Origin: a virus
Reading direction: 5' to 3' (one strand)
Length of the DNA stretch: 64,000 nucleotides
Virus record (IMG/VR): IMGVR_UViG_3300020183_000008
Coordinates: 1-64,000 of that record
The position numbers and the translations under genes were made by a program. The first letter of the stretch is position 1; every line of letters starts with the position of its first letter. Below the pieces are notes generated by a model. The model searched no databases. It saw nothing but the letters and a program-made list of their open reading frames with translations, and was not told the DNA's origin. Of the stretch, positions 24,821 to 32,975 are shown piece after piece.

Positions 24821-24827
24821 TTTTACC

Positions 24828-25232
24828 TCACTGAGTTACTTTTGATCCTTTTGTCATCAAAAAACGGTCGAGTTCTTCTTCTTCACTAATTTGGTCTAAA
24901 AATTCTCGCGTAACAAGAGGTAGATTAGTTTTGATAATCTCAGCTAATTGAATAGGTTCAATGTTACCTTTCAAGCAGTATAACATCGTCTGTAAAACTG
25001 TCTCATTGATATTTTTCAAAAGAGCATCATCTTTTAGAACACCACGCGCTGTCGCAATTAAGGATACATACAAAAAATGAACTCTTGCTAAAGAAATCAA
25101 CAAAGTGTTTTGAGGATCAGCCTCATCATCGATCAAAATATTAGCATACTCCGAAGATTTCGTGATAGCTTCTAAAACAGCCTCACCTATTTTTTCACCG
25201 ATTTCTTCGGCTTCCTCTTTTGGTTCTCGCAT
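24828..25232 (-). CDS. Hypothetical acidic helical protein
   Basis: A 134-residue, strongly acidic and probably all-helical protein. The N-terminus is charged (R-E-P-K-E-E-A-E-E-I), a hydrophobic helix lies around residues 44-65, and the C-terminus is acidic. It follows the GT-B gene by ten bases, with AAGGGT before the ATG. No family is recognised. Confidence 0.6.
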   Translation of the reverse strand: MREPKEEAEEIGEKIGEAVLEAITKSSEYANILIDDEADPQNTLLISLARVHFLYVSLIATARGVLKDDALLKNINETVLQTMLYCLKGNIEPIQLAEIIKTNLPLVTREFLDQISEEEELDRFLMTKGSKVTQ

Positions 25233-25242
25233 TTTTACCCTT

Positions 25243-26163
25243 TCAGAGACTTTCTATCAAAGCTGCCCATTTTTGTGCAATTTGAAATGAAGTGAACTCT
25301 TTTGATTTCTCATACCCTAAACTTAGAATCTTTAGTCTACCAGCTTCAGAAAGAGATGATATTCTAATCAAATTCGAAGTGATAGATTCAAAATTATGGT
25401 AGATAAATCCGTTCAAACCGTGGGTAATGGCGTTTCTATAGGATGGAATCGGAGCGGCGAGAGGTATTAACCCGTTCGCCCAGGATGTAATCACTTTGAT
25501 CAAACTTTTATTGACACCTGTGTTGAAATCATGGGCACACAAAGCCACATGAGCTTCCTGATATGGATTCAACCACCAATAAGGATTACCACCATAATCA
25601 TCAGAATCCCTGAAATAATCCCGACCATCGTTAGGGTATCCGATAACTTTTAAATGCCAGCCCGCATTTTCAATATGAGGTCGATACATTTCAGCTAAAC
25701 TGGGGTTACCACCTGAATATACGACTGTATTTAAATTATGTTTTTTCGGTCGAGGCATCGAGAAAAAAACATCATCAGCGGGGTCATCGATATGATAGCA
25801 GTGACCCATCTTGTTGAGAGTCTCCGTTGTATACGCAAGATTGGCGCTGACACATACGACGCCATCAACGGATGAGAAAATTTCTTTCTGTAAAGGAAAG
25901 CCAAAAATCGACTCCATGTGATGGAATAAAGTTTTTGTACCTTTAGCTTTCAAATATTCAATAGCTGAAAAAGTTTGTTCATCAACTGAACAAAAAATAG
26001 CAGCATCATAGTTGTCGAGATGAAGCGAGTTAGGGTGTACTATTCGACTGTCCCAACCCATCAGATTAAATTGGGTGTGAATCAAATTTTTGATGCGTAG
26101 ATTTGGATCCTTGAGATTAAAATAAGGTGCATCAAAAACCCAAGCTACTTTTTTGAAACTCAT
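25243..26163 (-). CDS. GT-B fold glycosyltransferase
   Basis: The chosen ATG at 26163 overlaps the upstream stop (ATGA) and gives 306 residues; an in-frame start 11 codons earlier is less likely. The N-lobe has D-P-N-L-R-I-K-N-L and N-Y-D-A-A-I-F-C. The C-lobe has V-V-Y-S-G-G-N-P-S, N-K-S-L-I-K-V-I-T-S-W-A-N-G and P-S-Y-R-N-A-I-T-H-G-L-N-G-F-I, the usual donor-binding region of GT4-like enzymes. It is the unsplit counterpart of the GT-B halves at 19952-21436 and 21433. The donor is unknown. Confidence 0.75.
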   Translation of the reverse strand: MSFKKVAWVFDAPYFNLKDPNLRIKNLIHTQFNLMGWDSRIVHPNSLHLDNYDAAIFCSVDEQTFSAIEYLKAKGTKTLFHHMESIFGFPLQKEIFSSVDGVVCVSANLAYTTETLNKMGHCYHIDDPADDVFFSMPRPKKHNLNTVVYSGGNPSLAEMYRPHIENAGWHLKVIGYPNDGRDYFRDSDDYGGNPYWWLNPYQEAHVALCAHDFNTGVNKSLIKVITSWANGLIPLAAPIPSYRNAITHGLNGFIYHNFESITSNLIRISSLSEAGRLKILSLGYEKSKEFTSFQIAQKWAALIESL

Positions 26164-26753
26164 AGCAAACCTAGTCTCTTTCGTTCTTGAGTCCAAAAGT
26201 CAGGTTTTACAACGCGAATTTTATAACGAATTTCATCGACTACATTCCAATAGGCTAATCTTGTTTTTTGTTGGACTTCAGGGGACTCCTGATAGAGATA
26301 TTCATATTCAGGAAAATAACCGAACTGAATTTCTTCAACTTCCAACGTGCATTTCAACCAAAATTCAGAAATGCTTCCCTTACGAACAAGAGTATTTCCA
26401 CAAGGCTTGTGAGTTGGGCTGAAGAAAGAAAAAGTGAATTCGTTGAATCTATTATTCGTATGGAAAGGATTCGCTACGGTGTGATGTGTATGCGCATACG
26501 GAACTTTGATATTCCAGATGATGTCTGGTTTAGACACACGCCACATCTCTTCTAAACAATGAACAAACCCTTTGACAGGATCGAGATGCTCCAAACAGTG
26601 AGATGAGTACAGCTCATCTACTGAATCATCCTCGAAAGGCAGAGGCTCTGTATTCAAGTCTACAACTCGGTGCACGCATGGATGCTCGAAACAATCAATA
26701 TTGATATAACCCGCAAGAGGAATCGGACCACCACCAAGTTCAATTTTTACCAT
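26160..26753 (-). CDS. Class I SAM-dependent methyltransferase
   Basis: The protein has 197 residues. The N-terminal motif I-E-L-G-G-G-P at 4-10 followed by G-Y-I-N-I-D is a SAM-binding loop. L-P-F-E-D-D-S-V-D-E-L at about 38-48 and S-S-H-C-L-E-H-L complete the Methyltransf_11-like signature. An AGGAG site precedes the ATG. It overlaps the bifunctional gene upstream by seven bases and the GT-B gene downstream by four, so the three are probably translationally coupled. The substrate is unknown; a glycan is likely from context. Confidence 0.8.
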   Translation of the reverse strand: MVKIELGGGPIPLAGYINIDCFEHPCVHRVVDLNTEPLPFEDDSVDELYSSHCLEHLDPVKGFVHCLEEMWRVSKPDIIWNIKVPYAHTHHTVANPFHTNNRFNEFTFSFFSPTHKPCGNTLVRKGSISEFWLKCTLEVEEIQFGYFPEYEYLYQESPEVQQKTRLAYWNVVDEIRYKIRVVKPDFWTQERKRLGLL

Positions 26754-28024
26754 TGTATTACTCCTAAACCACGTCCTAGTTTGAATTCGTAGTAATGTTT
26801 GCCTTTTTTATATTTTTCAAAGACTTCTTTTTTATCCGATTGAGTCCCACTGATAAATAAGTAACCACCCTCTTTTAGACTTGCCAAAGCCTCTGCGTAC
26901 TTCAAATCAGTCAAAAGGCTGTCGGAAAAATGTAACCAATCGACTGAATTAGGTTTCAAACTTTCCCAACGGGTTTCTGATGAAAAATTTGAATAGGTAG
27001 TATTCGTCGATGATAAAACTCCAACGGATCTAGCAATAGTATTCAGACCGCTTTGCAAGATAGCTTCACAAACTGTGAAATACAGAGTGCCCCTTTGGGT
27101 TCCGACCTCTAAAAACGATCCTTCTTTATTCTTCAGAAGCACTGAAAAAATCTGATAGAAAGGCTCGACGAGAGAAGAGAATTCGCAGCCTTTTAACCAG
27201 TTTAAGTCCGGTGTTTTTACGCAGCGACTTTCTTTCAAAACTGTTTCAAGATCAGATCCTTCACCCATCCTCAAACTTTCCAATTTGCGCGTGAGATTGT
27301 CAGCTTTAGTAGCTTTGGTGAACGAGCTAGGGTTATCTTGATTCGGATGTATATTCTCCATTTGAGGAGTCCATTTCATCCAAATTTTATCATACCAGAC
27401 GCTCTTGATGTCTTCGGCATGACTGAACGTCGTGATTTTTCGCAACATCTTCTCATCACTTCGAACATAAGAAAAATGATGGCAGATTAGCTCATCAGGG
27501 TAAAAAGTATGCCACGTATGACCGTGCTCTACGATTACAGCACGAGCTTTTGAAAAGCGCACAGACCCATCAGTTTTCGTAAAAGAGGGTAAAGCCTCGA
27601 CGAGATTAGCGACTGCCCATGAGCGAGTTTTCCAATAAACTTGATGCGGTGATAGGTACACTGAATGTATGTCGTTTTTGATTCTCTGAATTTGTATATG
27701 CAAATCACTGTGGTTGTACATCTCATCATCATCAACGATGAAACACCAACCAATACCTTTTTCTCTCAAATAGTGAAGACCAAAATTTCTTTGATCCTCT
27801 TCTGTCTTCCACGAACTGGAAACAATTTCTATTTTTTTGAGAGGATCGTAGATATTCAAAATAGTTTGATAGGTACTCAACAAACCTGCATCGTTTACTG
27901 AACCATTCCAAGGATGGAAATTCAGTAAAAAAACAATCTTATCTACGCAATAGTAACACCGTCTTACAGACTCGGCAAGATACCCTGAATCTTCGTACAC
28001 GACGTAAACAGCAGCGACCTTCAT
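26747..28024 (-). CDS. GT2-like glycosyltransferase fused to a methyltransferase-like domain
   Basis: The protein has 425 residues. The N-terminal half is GT2-like: the opening strand A-A-V-Y-V-V-Y at 4-10, R-N-F-G at 79-82 and the metal-binding D-D-D-E at 98-101. The C-terminal part (about 300-425) has F-L-E-V-G-T-Q-R-G-T, a SAM-loop-like motif, and later E-G-G-Y-L-F-I-S-G-T, typical of a class I methyltransferase fold. The start is supported by AGGAG eight bases upstream. It is the first gene of the minus-strand glycan operon and diverges from 28048. The methyltransferase half could be inactive. Confidence 0.7.
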   Translation of the reverse strand: MKVAAVYVVYEDSGYLAESVRRCYYCVDKIVFLLNFHPWNGSVNDAGLLSTYQTILNIYDPLKKIEIVSSSWKTEEDQRNFGLHYLREKGIGWCFIVDDDEMYNHSDLHIQIQRIKNDIHSVYLSPHQVYWKTRSWAVANLVEALPSFTKTDGSVRFSKARAVIVEHGHTWHTFYPDELICHHFSYVRSDEKMLRKITTFSHAEDIKSVWYDKIWMKWTPQMENIHPNQDNPSSFTKATKADNLTRKLESLRMGEGSDLETVLKESRCVKTPDLNWLKGCEFSSLVEPFYQIFSVLLKNKEGSFLEVGTQRGTLYFTVCEAILQSGLNTIARSVGVLSSTNTTYSNFSSETRWESLKPNSVDWLHFSDSLLTDLKYAEALASLKEGGYLFISGTQSDKKEVFEKYKKGKHYYEFKLGRGLGVIQW

Positions 28025-28033
28025 TGAATCTCC

Positions 28034-28039
28034 TATAAT
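28034..28039 (+). promoter_or_regulatory. TATAAT -10 element next to a start codon
   Basis: A perfect TATAAT lies eight bases before the ATG at 28048, with no ribosome binding site between and no clear -35 box. Transcription would start at or next to the ATG, giving a leaderless message. On the opposite strand the same bases lie within the AGGAG leader of the gene at 28024. Confidence 0.45.
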
Positions 28040-28047
28040 TTCTCATT

Positions 28048-28389
28048 ATGGTAGACAAAATTCGAGTGGTCAAGAAGATAGAAATTTCGGCGGAAAAGAT
28101 TAAAAAGGTCAGGGCTCAGAAACGGCTCACTGTCTTTTGGCAGATAATTTTTGAAAATTTCAAGGGTAAAAAATTCAAAATAAATGTCTCAAAAATACGA
28201 GTGGGTAGTGACCTAGCAAAATTACTGAACAAAAACCCATGGGCTTGGTTCGATGTAGGACCTTGTATCAACAAAAACATACCTCAAAAAAAAGATGTGT
28301 TTATTGTTGAGATTTGCGCGGGTTGGAACCTGATTCGAAGAAAAACAGCGGAGGAAAGGGTTAAAGAAATGCTTACAGGTCAAACGTGA
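28048..28389 (+). CDS. Hypothetical basic protein
   Basis: A 113-residue, lysine-rich protein I do not recognise. The first 27 residues are very basic. V-F-W-Q-I-I at 29-34 and N-P-W-A-W-F-D-V-G-P around 63-72 are distinctive. It begins eight bases after a TATAAT hexamer and is probably translated from a leaderless message. A decayed partial copy of its first 32 codons seems to lie at 29279-29338. A nucleic-acid-binding role is possible but not supported by a motif. Confidence 0.55.
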   Translation: MVDKIRVVKKIEISAEKIKKVRAQKRLTVFWQIIFENFKGKKFKINVSKIRVGSDLAKLLNKNPWAWFDVGPCINKNIPQKKDVFIVEICAGWNLIRRKTAEERVKEMLTGQT

Positions 28390-28850
28390 TGCACGCGGTC
28401 GTAGTCGCTGAAAAGATAGAAAATCTGGATGAATACTTATCAAGCCTCGATTTAGAATCTTGTGATCTGTATGTGCAAGAATGGTCGAAAAAAAGTATTA
28501 TTTTAGAATGCCTTCAAATCATCAAGAATAATTTCAAAAATGATGTATATTTAATCACAAAAAACATCCCTATCCCCGATTGGGCTTTTGAATTAGGTGC
28601 CACTGTATCTGTCTTATGGGATGATCAAAATCCCTCAGATTTAGCTGTTTGTAGTGGTGAGATAGAGATTGACTTATTTTCTAGCAAAAATCTGCATGTT
28701 TTAGATAACTTAAAAAATATCAAACACTTTTTATCCTTTGAAGACATCAAAGTTAATAAAAAGTGCCTAAAAAAGAATAAAAGAGAAATAGCCGTTATAC
28801 AGAACGCTGACTCAATAAATACAAATGACCCTCATGGTTATTTGCAATAG
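28389..28850 (+). CDS. Hypothetical protein
   Basis: About 153 residues. The ATG at 28389 overlaps the previous stop by one base (TGATG); a GTG one codon earlier is also possible. The sequence alternates short strands and helices (A-V-V-V-A-E-K-I near the start, D-V-Y-L-I-T-K around 53-59), suggesting an alpha/beta fold. It carries no motif I can assign. Its last 56 bases overlap the end of the convergent Dps-like gene. Confidence 0.5.
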   Translation: MHAVVVAEKIENLDEYLSSLDLESCDLYVQEWSKKSIILECLQIIKNNFKNDVYLITKNIPIPDWAFELGATVSVLWDDQNPSDLAVCSGEIEIDLFSSKNLHVLDNLKNIKHFLSFEDIKVNKKCLKKNKREIAVIQNADSINTNDPHGYLQ

Positions 28851-29208
28851 AAGCCATTAAATCGTTGCACCCGAGAGAACAATCTTTCGCTTCAACTTCA
28901 AGAAAATCTATAAGGTCTTGTTCAAGAAGAATCGCTTCATTTACGAACTCAACATTCTCTTTACACTCATACCGCAGTTTTTTTGCTTCTTCTGTAACTT
29001 TTTCCAAAACAGCGGGCAGATTAACAACTGCTCTGTTTTTAGTCAAAGCAATAGCTTTTTCTGCAACCCCATCGATTTCCGCATTCACGGAGTTATAAAG
29101 TCTCTCGAACAGCAAGTGATCTTGATAGAACAAAGAGCCTTTCACAGTCCAATGCGCGGTTTGATAATACAAAGCAAGAAGGCGAAGTTTCACAAGTAAT
29201 TCAAACAT
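28795..29208 (-). CDS. Dps-like ferritin (DNA-protection / iron-storage type)
   Basis: The ATG at 29208 has AGGA nine bases upstream and gives 137 residues; a TTG at 29226 is less likely. The Dps ferroxidase residues have exact family spacing: H19, H31, D46 and E50 (H-x11-H-x14-D-x3-E), with H-W at 19-20. Dps proteins oxidise Fe(II) with peroxide at subunit interfaces of a dodecamer and shield DNA. The usual basic N-terminal DNA-binding tail is missing, so iron or peroxide detoxification is more likely than DNA coating. It stands alone on the minus strand. Confidence 0.75.
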   Translation of the reverse strand: MFELLVKLRLLALYYQTAHWTVKGSLFYQDHLLFERLYNSVNAEIDGVAEKAIALTKNRAVVNLPAVLEKVTEEAKKLRYECKENVEFVNEAILLEQDLIDFLEVEAKDCSLGCNDLMASIANNHEGHLYLLSQRSV

Positions 29209-29278
29209 AATTAACAATCCTAACAATATCGTTTTAGAGTTTTTATAAAAAGATACATTTGTTTATATCCGCACACCT

Positions 29279-29345
29279 ATAGTAGACAAAAAAAGAATAA
29301 AAAAGTCAGAACTGTAAAAGGCTTGAGTTTTTTGGCAGTGGAAGG
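29279..29345 (+). pseudogene. Possible decayed duplicate of the 28048 gene start
   Basis: In one frame this stretch reads V-D-K at codons 2-4, then R-I-K-K and finally V-F-W-Q at codons 17-20, paralleling V-D-K, K-I-K-K and V-F-W-Q at the start of the 28048 protein. It lacks an ATG (ATA instead), has lost about 12 codons, and has stops at codons 13 and 16. It lies in the 170-base gap between the Dps-like gene and the oxygenase gene. Chance similarity in AT-rich DNA is possible. Confidence 0.35.
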
Positions 29346-29348
29346 GTG

Positions 29349-29389
29349 TTGACTTTATTCATTTCTCCGATAACCTACCCTAGACAGGG
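29349..29389 (+). promoter_or_regulatory. Possible promoter and small inverted repeat before the oxygenase gene
   Basis: TTGACT at 29349-29354 is followed 16 bases later by the weak -10 candidate TAACCT. The inverted repeat CCCT-AGAC-AGGG at about 29378-29389 sits just before the start codon at 29397. Confidence 0.3.
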
Positions 29390-29396
29390 CGGGTAA

Positions 29397-30110
29397 ATGA
29401 TAATTTTTAAAGACAATCAAGTAGATTTCCCTCTATATGTGATAAAAGATTTTCTGCCTGATCCATATTCACACAGACAAGTTTTACTGAACGCAGAAAT
29501 CTCTAATGTAAAAGGTTTCTTCACAGGTGATAACTTAATAGTAAGTGAAGACTTTTTACAAAGCACCTACAAATCGGTGCTTGAAACAGCTTTTTATATT
29601 TTGAATGATTATGTATGGGTTCCATTTTTAAGCACGGTAGACCAAAATACTGACTTTGAATGGCAAGCTATTCAATTTCGCAGACAAGAAGATGAAAATC
29701 ATAAGTCTATTTTAGCAGCTCATCACGACAGACTTGAGATTTTTGATTTTGACTCAGTAGGTCGACCGATTTTTGCACCATACACATTTTGGAGTTTCAT
29801 ATTTAGCACAACCCCAGAGGAAAAATCAGCAAAACTTTGCTTTTCTGAAAATAGAAAAGGAGAAAGATTCAGTAAAATTGAGCCTTATAAGAAACATTGC
29901 CAACAGGAAATGACAAATTTTGATGAGTGGAAAACCTATAAAGAAGTGGATTATGAATATAATTCAGCAATAATGTTTCCTGCTCATTTTTGGCATAGCG
30001 TAGTGAATATAAAATGTTCGAAAGAAAACCCAAGAACTATTTTTGCTAGTTGGTTCTACTCAGGGTATAACCATAAGTATAATCACTCAGGAATTTCTCA
30101 ACTAACTTAA
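29397..30110 (+). CDS. 2-oxoglutarate/Fe(II) oxygenase-like protein
   Basis: The protein has 237 residues. The likely iron triad is H109-x-D111 (A-A-H-H-D-R) and H200 in F-P-A-H-F-W-H-S-V, with R213 in N-P-R-T-I-F as the 2-oxoglutarate anchor 13 residues later. The order and spacing match 2OG dioxygenases of the DUF6445 type (my assignment from memory). Such enzymes hydroxylate proteins or small molecules. It is monocistronic, between a Dps-like gene and a convergent fibre-region gene. The substrate is unknown. Confidence 0.65.
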   Translation: MIIFKDNQVDFPLYVIKDFLPDPYSHRQVLLNAEISNVKGFFTGDNLIVSEDFLQSTYKSVLETAFYILNDYVWVPFLSTVDQNTDFEWQAIQFRRQEDENHKSILAAHHDRLEIFDFDSVGRPIFAPYTFWSFIFSTTPEEKSAKLCFSENRKGERFSKIEPYKKHCQQEMTNFDEWKTYKEVDYEYNSAIMFPAHFWHSVVNIKCSKENPRTIFASWFYSGYNHKYNHSGISQLT

Positions 30111-30168
30111 TCTTTACCTTACCAGATCGTTAAAAATACTCTCGGTGCAATTTGATCAAAAACATTTT

Positions 30169-30729
30169 TTAGCAATCCACACAGTGTTGAAATTTTTTCA
30201 AAGTTTTCATGAATAGGTACATCTGTTTTACAGGATTAGTACCCTCAATCAAAGAAACTTCAGGAGCCATAAATTTATCCCAAATTCTTCTATCACTTGT
30301 CATGTTTTGATAAATAGCCCAGTCAAACCCTGTCCATTGATAATAAATTTGTTCATCCGCAGCATAAACAAACCAAGGACTTACATCTAGCCTCCATCGC
30401 ACCCAAACAAGACTAACAGGATCGTACCTTGCTACATGATTTTCACTATTCGCCCAGTCACCCTCACCATCTGGAGGTAGAATAAAAATTCTGCTCTTAT
30501 CTAAATCCGAAAGTGGATTTGGAGGATATTTTTTTAAATTCCTTACAGAGTCAACTTCTGGACATAAAGGGCTGCCGTCGATAACCACACTTGTCGTGCC
30601 TATAAGACTGTTCTTCGAATCATCCTCAAAGATGTCAATCGATGCAACACACCTACGCTGCCATTTTTCATACGCAAAGTGAGAAATTGTAACAAAAGTT
30701 TCAGGTAGAATAAAATTTTTCAACGACAC
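30169..30729 (-). CDS. Hypothetical protein downstream of the glycine-rich adhesin
   Basis: About 186 residues from the GTG at 30729, chosen because GAGG lies eight bases before it; a GTG three codons earlier at 30738 is also open. It is rich in Trp and Tyr (W-V-R-W-R-L, W-F-V-Y-A, Y-Y-Q-W-T-G-F-D-W), with I-F-I-L-P-P-D-G around residue 84. It is the last gene of the structural minus-strand block and follows the adhesin-like gene closely, so a fibre accessory or chaperone is conceivable. No family is recognised. Confidence 0.6.
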   Translation of the reverse strand: MSLKNFILPETFVTISHFAYEKWQRRCVASIDIFEDDSKNSLIGTTSVVIDGSPLCPEVDSVRNLKKYPPNPLSDLDKSRIFILPPDGEGDWANSENHVARYDPVSLVWVRWRLDVSPWFVYAADEQIYYQWTGFDWAIYQNMTSDRRIWDKFMAPEVSLIEGTNPVKQMYLFMKTLKKFQHCVDC

Positions 30730-30739
30730 GAAATGCACC

Positions 30740-32245
30740 TCAATTAAATATTTTATATCTGAAAACTAAAAATCCATCGGAACCATCGGCACCTGAAGCA
30801 CCTACGTTTGCTGAAGTTACAGGGGAATCAGAGCCGACGACACCGCTGGATCCGCGCCCTTGCCCTCCAGCACCTACGCCTGAGTCTTCGGGTGCAGGTG
30901 ACACCTCAACGGTTCTTACTCTATGAAAACCCGCATTGCCGGTTACGTAATAATTTGAACCCTTCCCTCCTGCACTATAACCACTCCCCGCCCCAGAGCC
31001 CCCAGTTGCGGTTGAAGTTCCTATAGGAAGGGCTTCACTTCTTAACCCAGAGATACTTGGGAACAGAGATGGGATATAATTTGATGCTGTTGCTGAACCG
31101 TTACCTCCCGTGCTTCCTGCTCCAGATAAGGTACCTCCACTACCTCCGCCACCTCCAGCATAGGCTTGGTAAACAGAAAAGGTCAAACCTGAGTGAGCGT
31201 TCTCGGACCAATCGTTAGCGCCAAAACCAGGAGAACCTCCTGAAAATTGGTATGGAGTGGACGCACCACCTCTCCCACCGCTGCCGCCGTTACCATTAGA
31301 GCCTCCACCGCTACCGCCGCCACCACCTGCCAAGCCGCTGCCACCATCACCACCAGATTCACCATCTATATTGCTACTTCTTGATCTGGAGACACCGCCT
31401 CCACCACCACCATAGCCTGCACCCCCAGTAGCACCCTGTGTACTGCTCGCACCTACTCCACCATCACCACCCTTCCCACCAGAACCGTAGGTGCCTGCGA
31501 GGTACCCTGTGATTACTATCCCAAGATTCGTAACCTCCCCTATCCCGCCAGAGCCACCAACTACACCACCGGTGCCCCCCAGACCACCAGTGCCAGTGCC
31601 CCCAGTTTTTCCACTAGGCTGAACTGTTGACCCTGAATTTCCGTCATTAGGGGTTCCCGTCGGCAAGGCACCTTGATTCACGGTGCCACTAAAACCACCT
31701 GATCCACCTGAATAAGATGCAACCTTCGCACCATTATTGTCTAATAAATATGTTTCACCGCCTGAAGTTGGCGGGTTGAAATTTTCTAGAGCATTCCCTA
31801 TTGTGCCTTTGGGGCTGCCTCTTGCACCTTTACCACCAATAACTATTTGAAACTGTCCGTTTTGGTAAGCGCCTGAGAAAACAGTAGGGTTACTCAAACT
31901 GGAATAATCGGACAAATTACCTAGACCGCGACTTCCTGCGTAACCTGATGCGCCCCCCTGACCTCCATAAGAGGACTTACCTCCAGCACCCCCTGTCGCA
32001 GCACCACCATTACCACCTGCGCTACCATCGCTTCCCGTTCCTGCCGCTGATGCATCTGGATGTTTCGGACCAAAAGACCCATATAAACCAGCAGAACCGC
32101 CGCCGCCACCACCGATACCCCAAACCTTGATATCGTGCCCCGCAAGATTTGCAGGAAAGATGAAACTCGTTGATGAAGCGAACCGCTGTTCAACTTCAAC
32201 TGTCTTCTGAGTTACCAAAGCACCCATGATGGTTCCAACAAACAT
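30740..32245 (-). CDS. Glycine-rich adhesin-like tail protein
   Basis: The protein has 501 residues; a second ATG six codons in is possible. After an N-terminal beta segment (about 1-45, ending in I-K-V-W-G-I-G-G-G-G-G-G) most of the chain is runs of Gly with Ser, Ala and Thr. It ends in D-G-F-L-V-F-R-Y-K. This composition matches glycine-rich phage tail proteins; in T-even-type gp38 adhesins such runs pack as polyglycine II helices at the fibre tip. It is encoded one base after the preceding stop. Host-receptor contact at a fibre tip is the best guess. Confidence 0.65.
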   Translation of the reverse strand: MFVGTIMGALVTQKTVEVEQRFASSTSFIFPANLAGHDIKVWGIGGGGGGSAGLYGSFGPKHPDASAAGTGSDGSAGGNGGAATGGAGGKSSYGGQGGASGYAGSRGLGNLSDYSSLSNPTVFSGAYQNGQFQIVIGGKGARGSPKGTIGNALENFNPPTSGGETYLLDNNGAKVASYSGGSGGFSGTVNQGALPTGTPNDGNSGSTVQPSGKTGGTGTGGLGGTGGVVGGSGGIGEVTNLGIVITGYLAGTYGSGGKGGDGGVGASSTQGATGGAGYGGGGGGVSRSRSSNIDGESGGDGGSGLAGGGGGSGGGSNGNGGSGGRGGASTPYQFSGGSPGFGANDWSENAHSGLTFSVYQAYAGGGGGSGGTLSGAGSTGGNGSATASNYIPSLFPSISGLRSEALPIGTSTATGGSGAGSGYSAGGKGSNYYVTGNAGFHRVRTVEVSPAPEDSGVGAGGQGRGSSGVVGSDSPVTSANVGASGADGSDGFLVFRYKIFN

Positions 32246-32246
32246 A

Positions 32247-32723
32247 TTAAACTATCCCATGAATAGGTCCGATGATTGCGATACTTTGACTACCTACGTT
32301 CAAGTCTTGTCCAATACAGAAAACAGTGAATAGAGATGTAGTTGAGGTCATCTGCCCGTTCTGACCAGCTCCGTATTTGATTGGAATAGATGTAACCCCT
32401 GCATCACTAAAAGATGTAATGGTAATAACATCAGAAGATGCGCCAAAAACGAGAATCGAAATTGACTGACCATCACGAATATTATGCACTGCTATAGTGC
32501 GACTACCAGAACGAGCATCTCGAAAAGATGCGCCGAGAGAGGCATCAACAACACCTGTGGTTGTTATCGTTGATCCCAAATCAATATGCCTGTATTTTAC
32601 CGCTAAGTTTCTAATCATATCCGAGGTCACCGAGTTATCATTAAGATAACCTGTCGGTAATCGATCAGTAGGAGTCTTTCTTTTTATTGATGCTAAAGAT
32701 GAAAGTTTTTTAATGATAGGCAT
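32247..32723 (-). CDS. Putative virion or fibre-associated structural protein
   Basis: The protein has 158 residues: a basic N-terminus, a short linker with L-P-T-G-Y-L-N-D-N-S-V-T-S-D-M-I, then an all-beta stretch rich in Ser, Thr and Ile. The D-N-S-V-T-S-D-M-I type of motif is common near the start of phage fibre proteins. It lies between portal-side genes and the glycine-rich protein in one operon. Function not proven. Confidence 0.5.
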   Translation of the reverse strand: MPIIKKLSSLASIKRKTPTDRLPTGYLNDNSVTSDMIRNLAVKYRHIDLGSTITTTGVVDASLGASFRDARSGSRTIAVHNIRDGQSISILVFGASSDVITITSFSDAGVTSIPIKYGAGQNGQMTSTTSLFTVFCIGQDLNVGSQSIAIIGPIHGIV

Positions 32724-32975
32724 TTAATTAGACCCCTCTTCCGTATCTTCATCTCCAAGAAGCTCCGCTTTCAGTGCATCAATTTCTTCCTGAGAAATTT
32801 CGCGCTGACCCTCATCAAGGAGGGTGTCGATATTATCTAAAAGACTCATCAACTCCACAGGACTGATCGTTGCAGCTTCTTGTATACAAACCATAATGAG
32901 TTTTAATTCATCTTGATTAAGCACACACCTGTCGGTTAAGGCTTTCACATTCTGTATGAACTTCTCAGCAACCAT
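32724..32975 (-). CDS. Small acidic hypothetical protein
   Basis: An 83-residue, helical and very acidic protein (C-terminus A-E-L-L-G-D-E-D-T-E-E-G). It is directly downstream of the portal gene and its stop abuts the next start. Small acidic proteins in this position sometimes assist head assembly, but nothing in the sequence proves it. Confidence 0.55.
   Translation of the reverse strand: MVAEKFIQNVKALTDRCVLNQDELKLIMVCIQEAATISPVELMSLLDNIDTLLDEGQREISQEEIDALKAELLGDEDTEEGSN

Noticed and set aside
30111-30168. Possible terminator between convergent genes.
   Set aside because: No stable stem followed by a T run is visible on either strand.
30808-31026. Plus-strand frames opposite the glycine-rich gene.
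   Set aside because: Antisense of Gly codons; GC-rich codon phase shadows without start signals.
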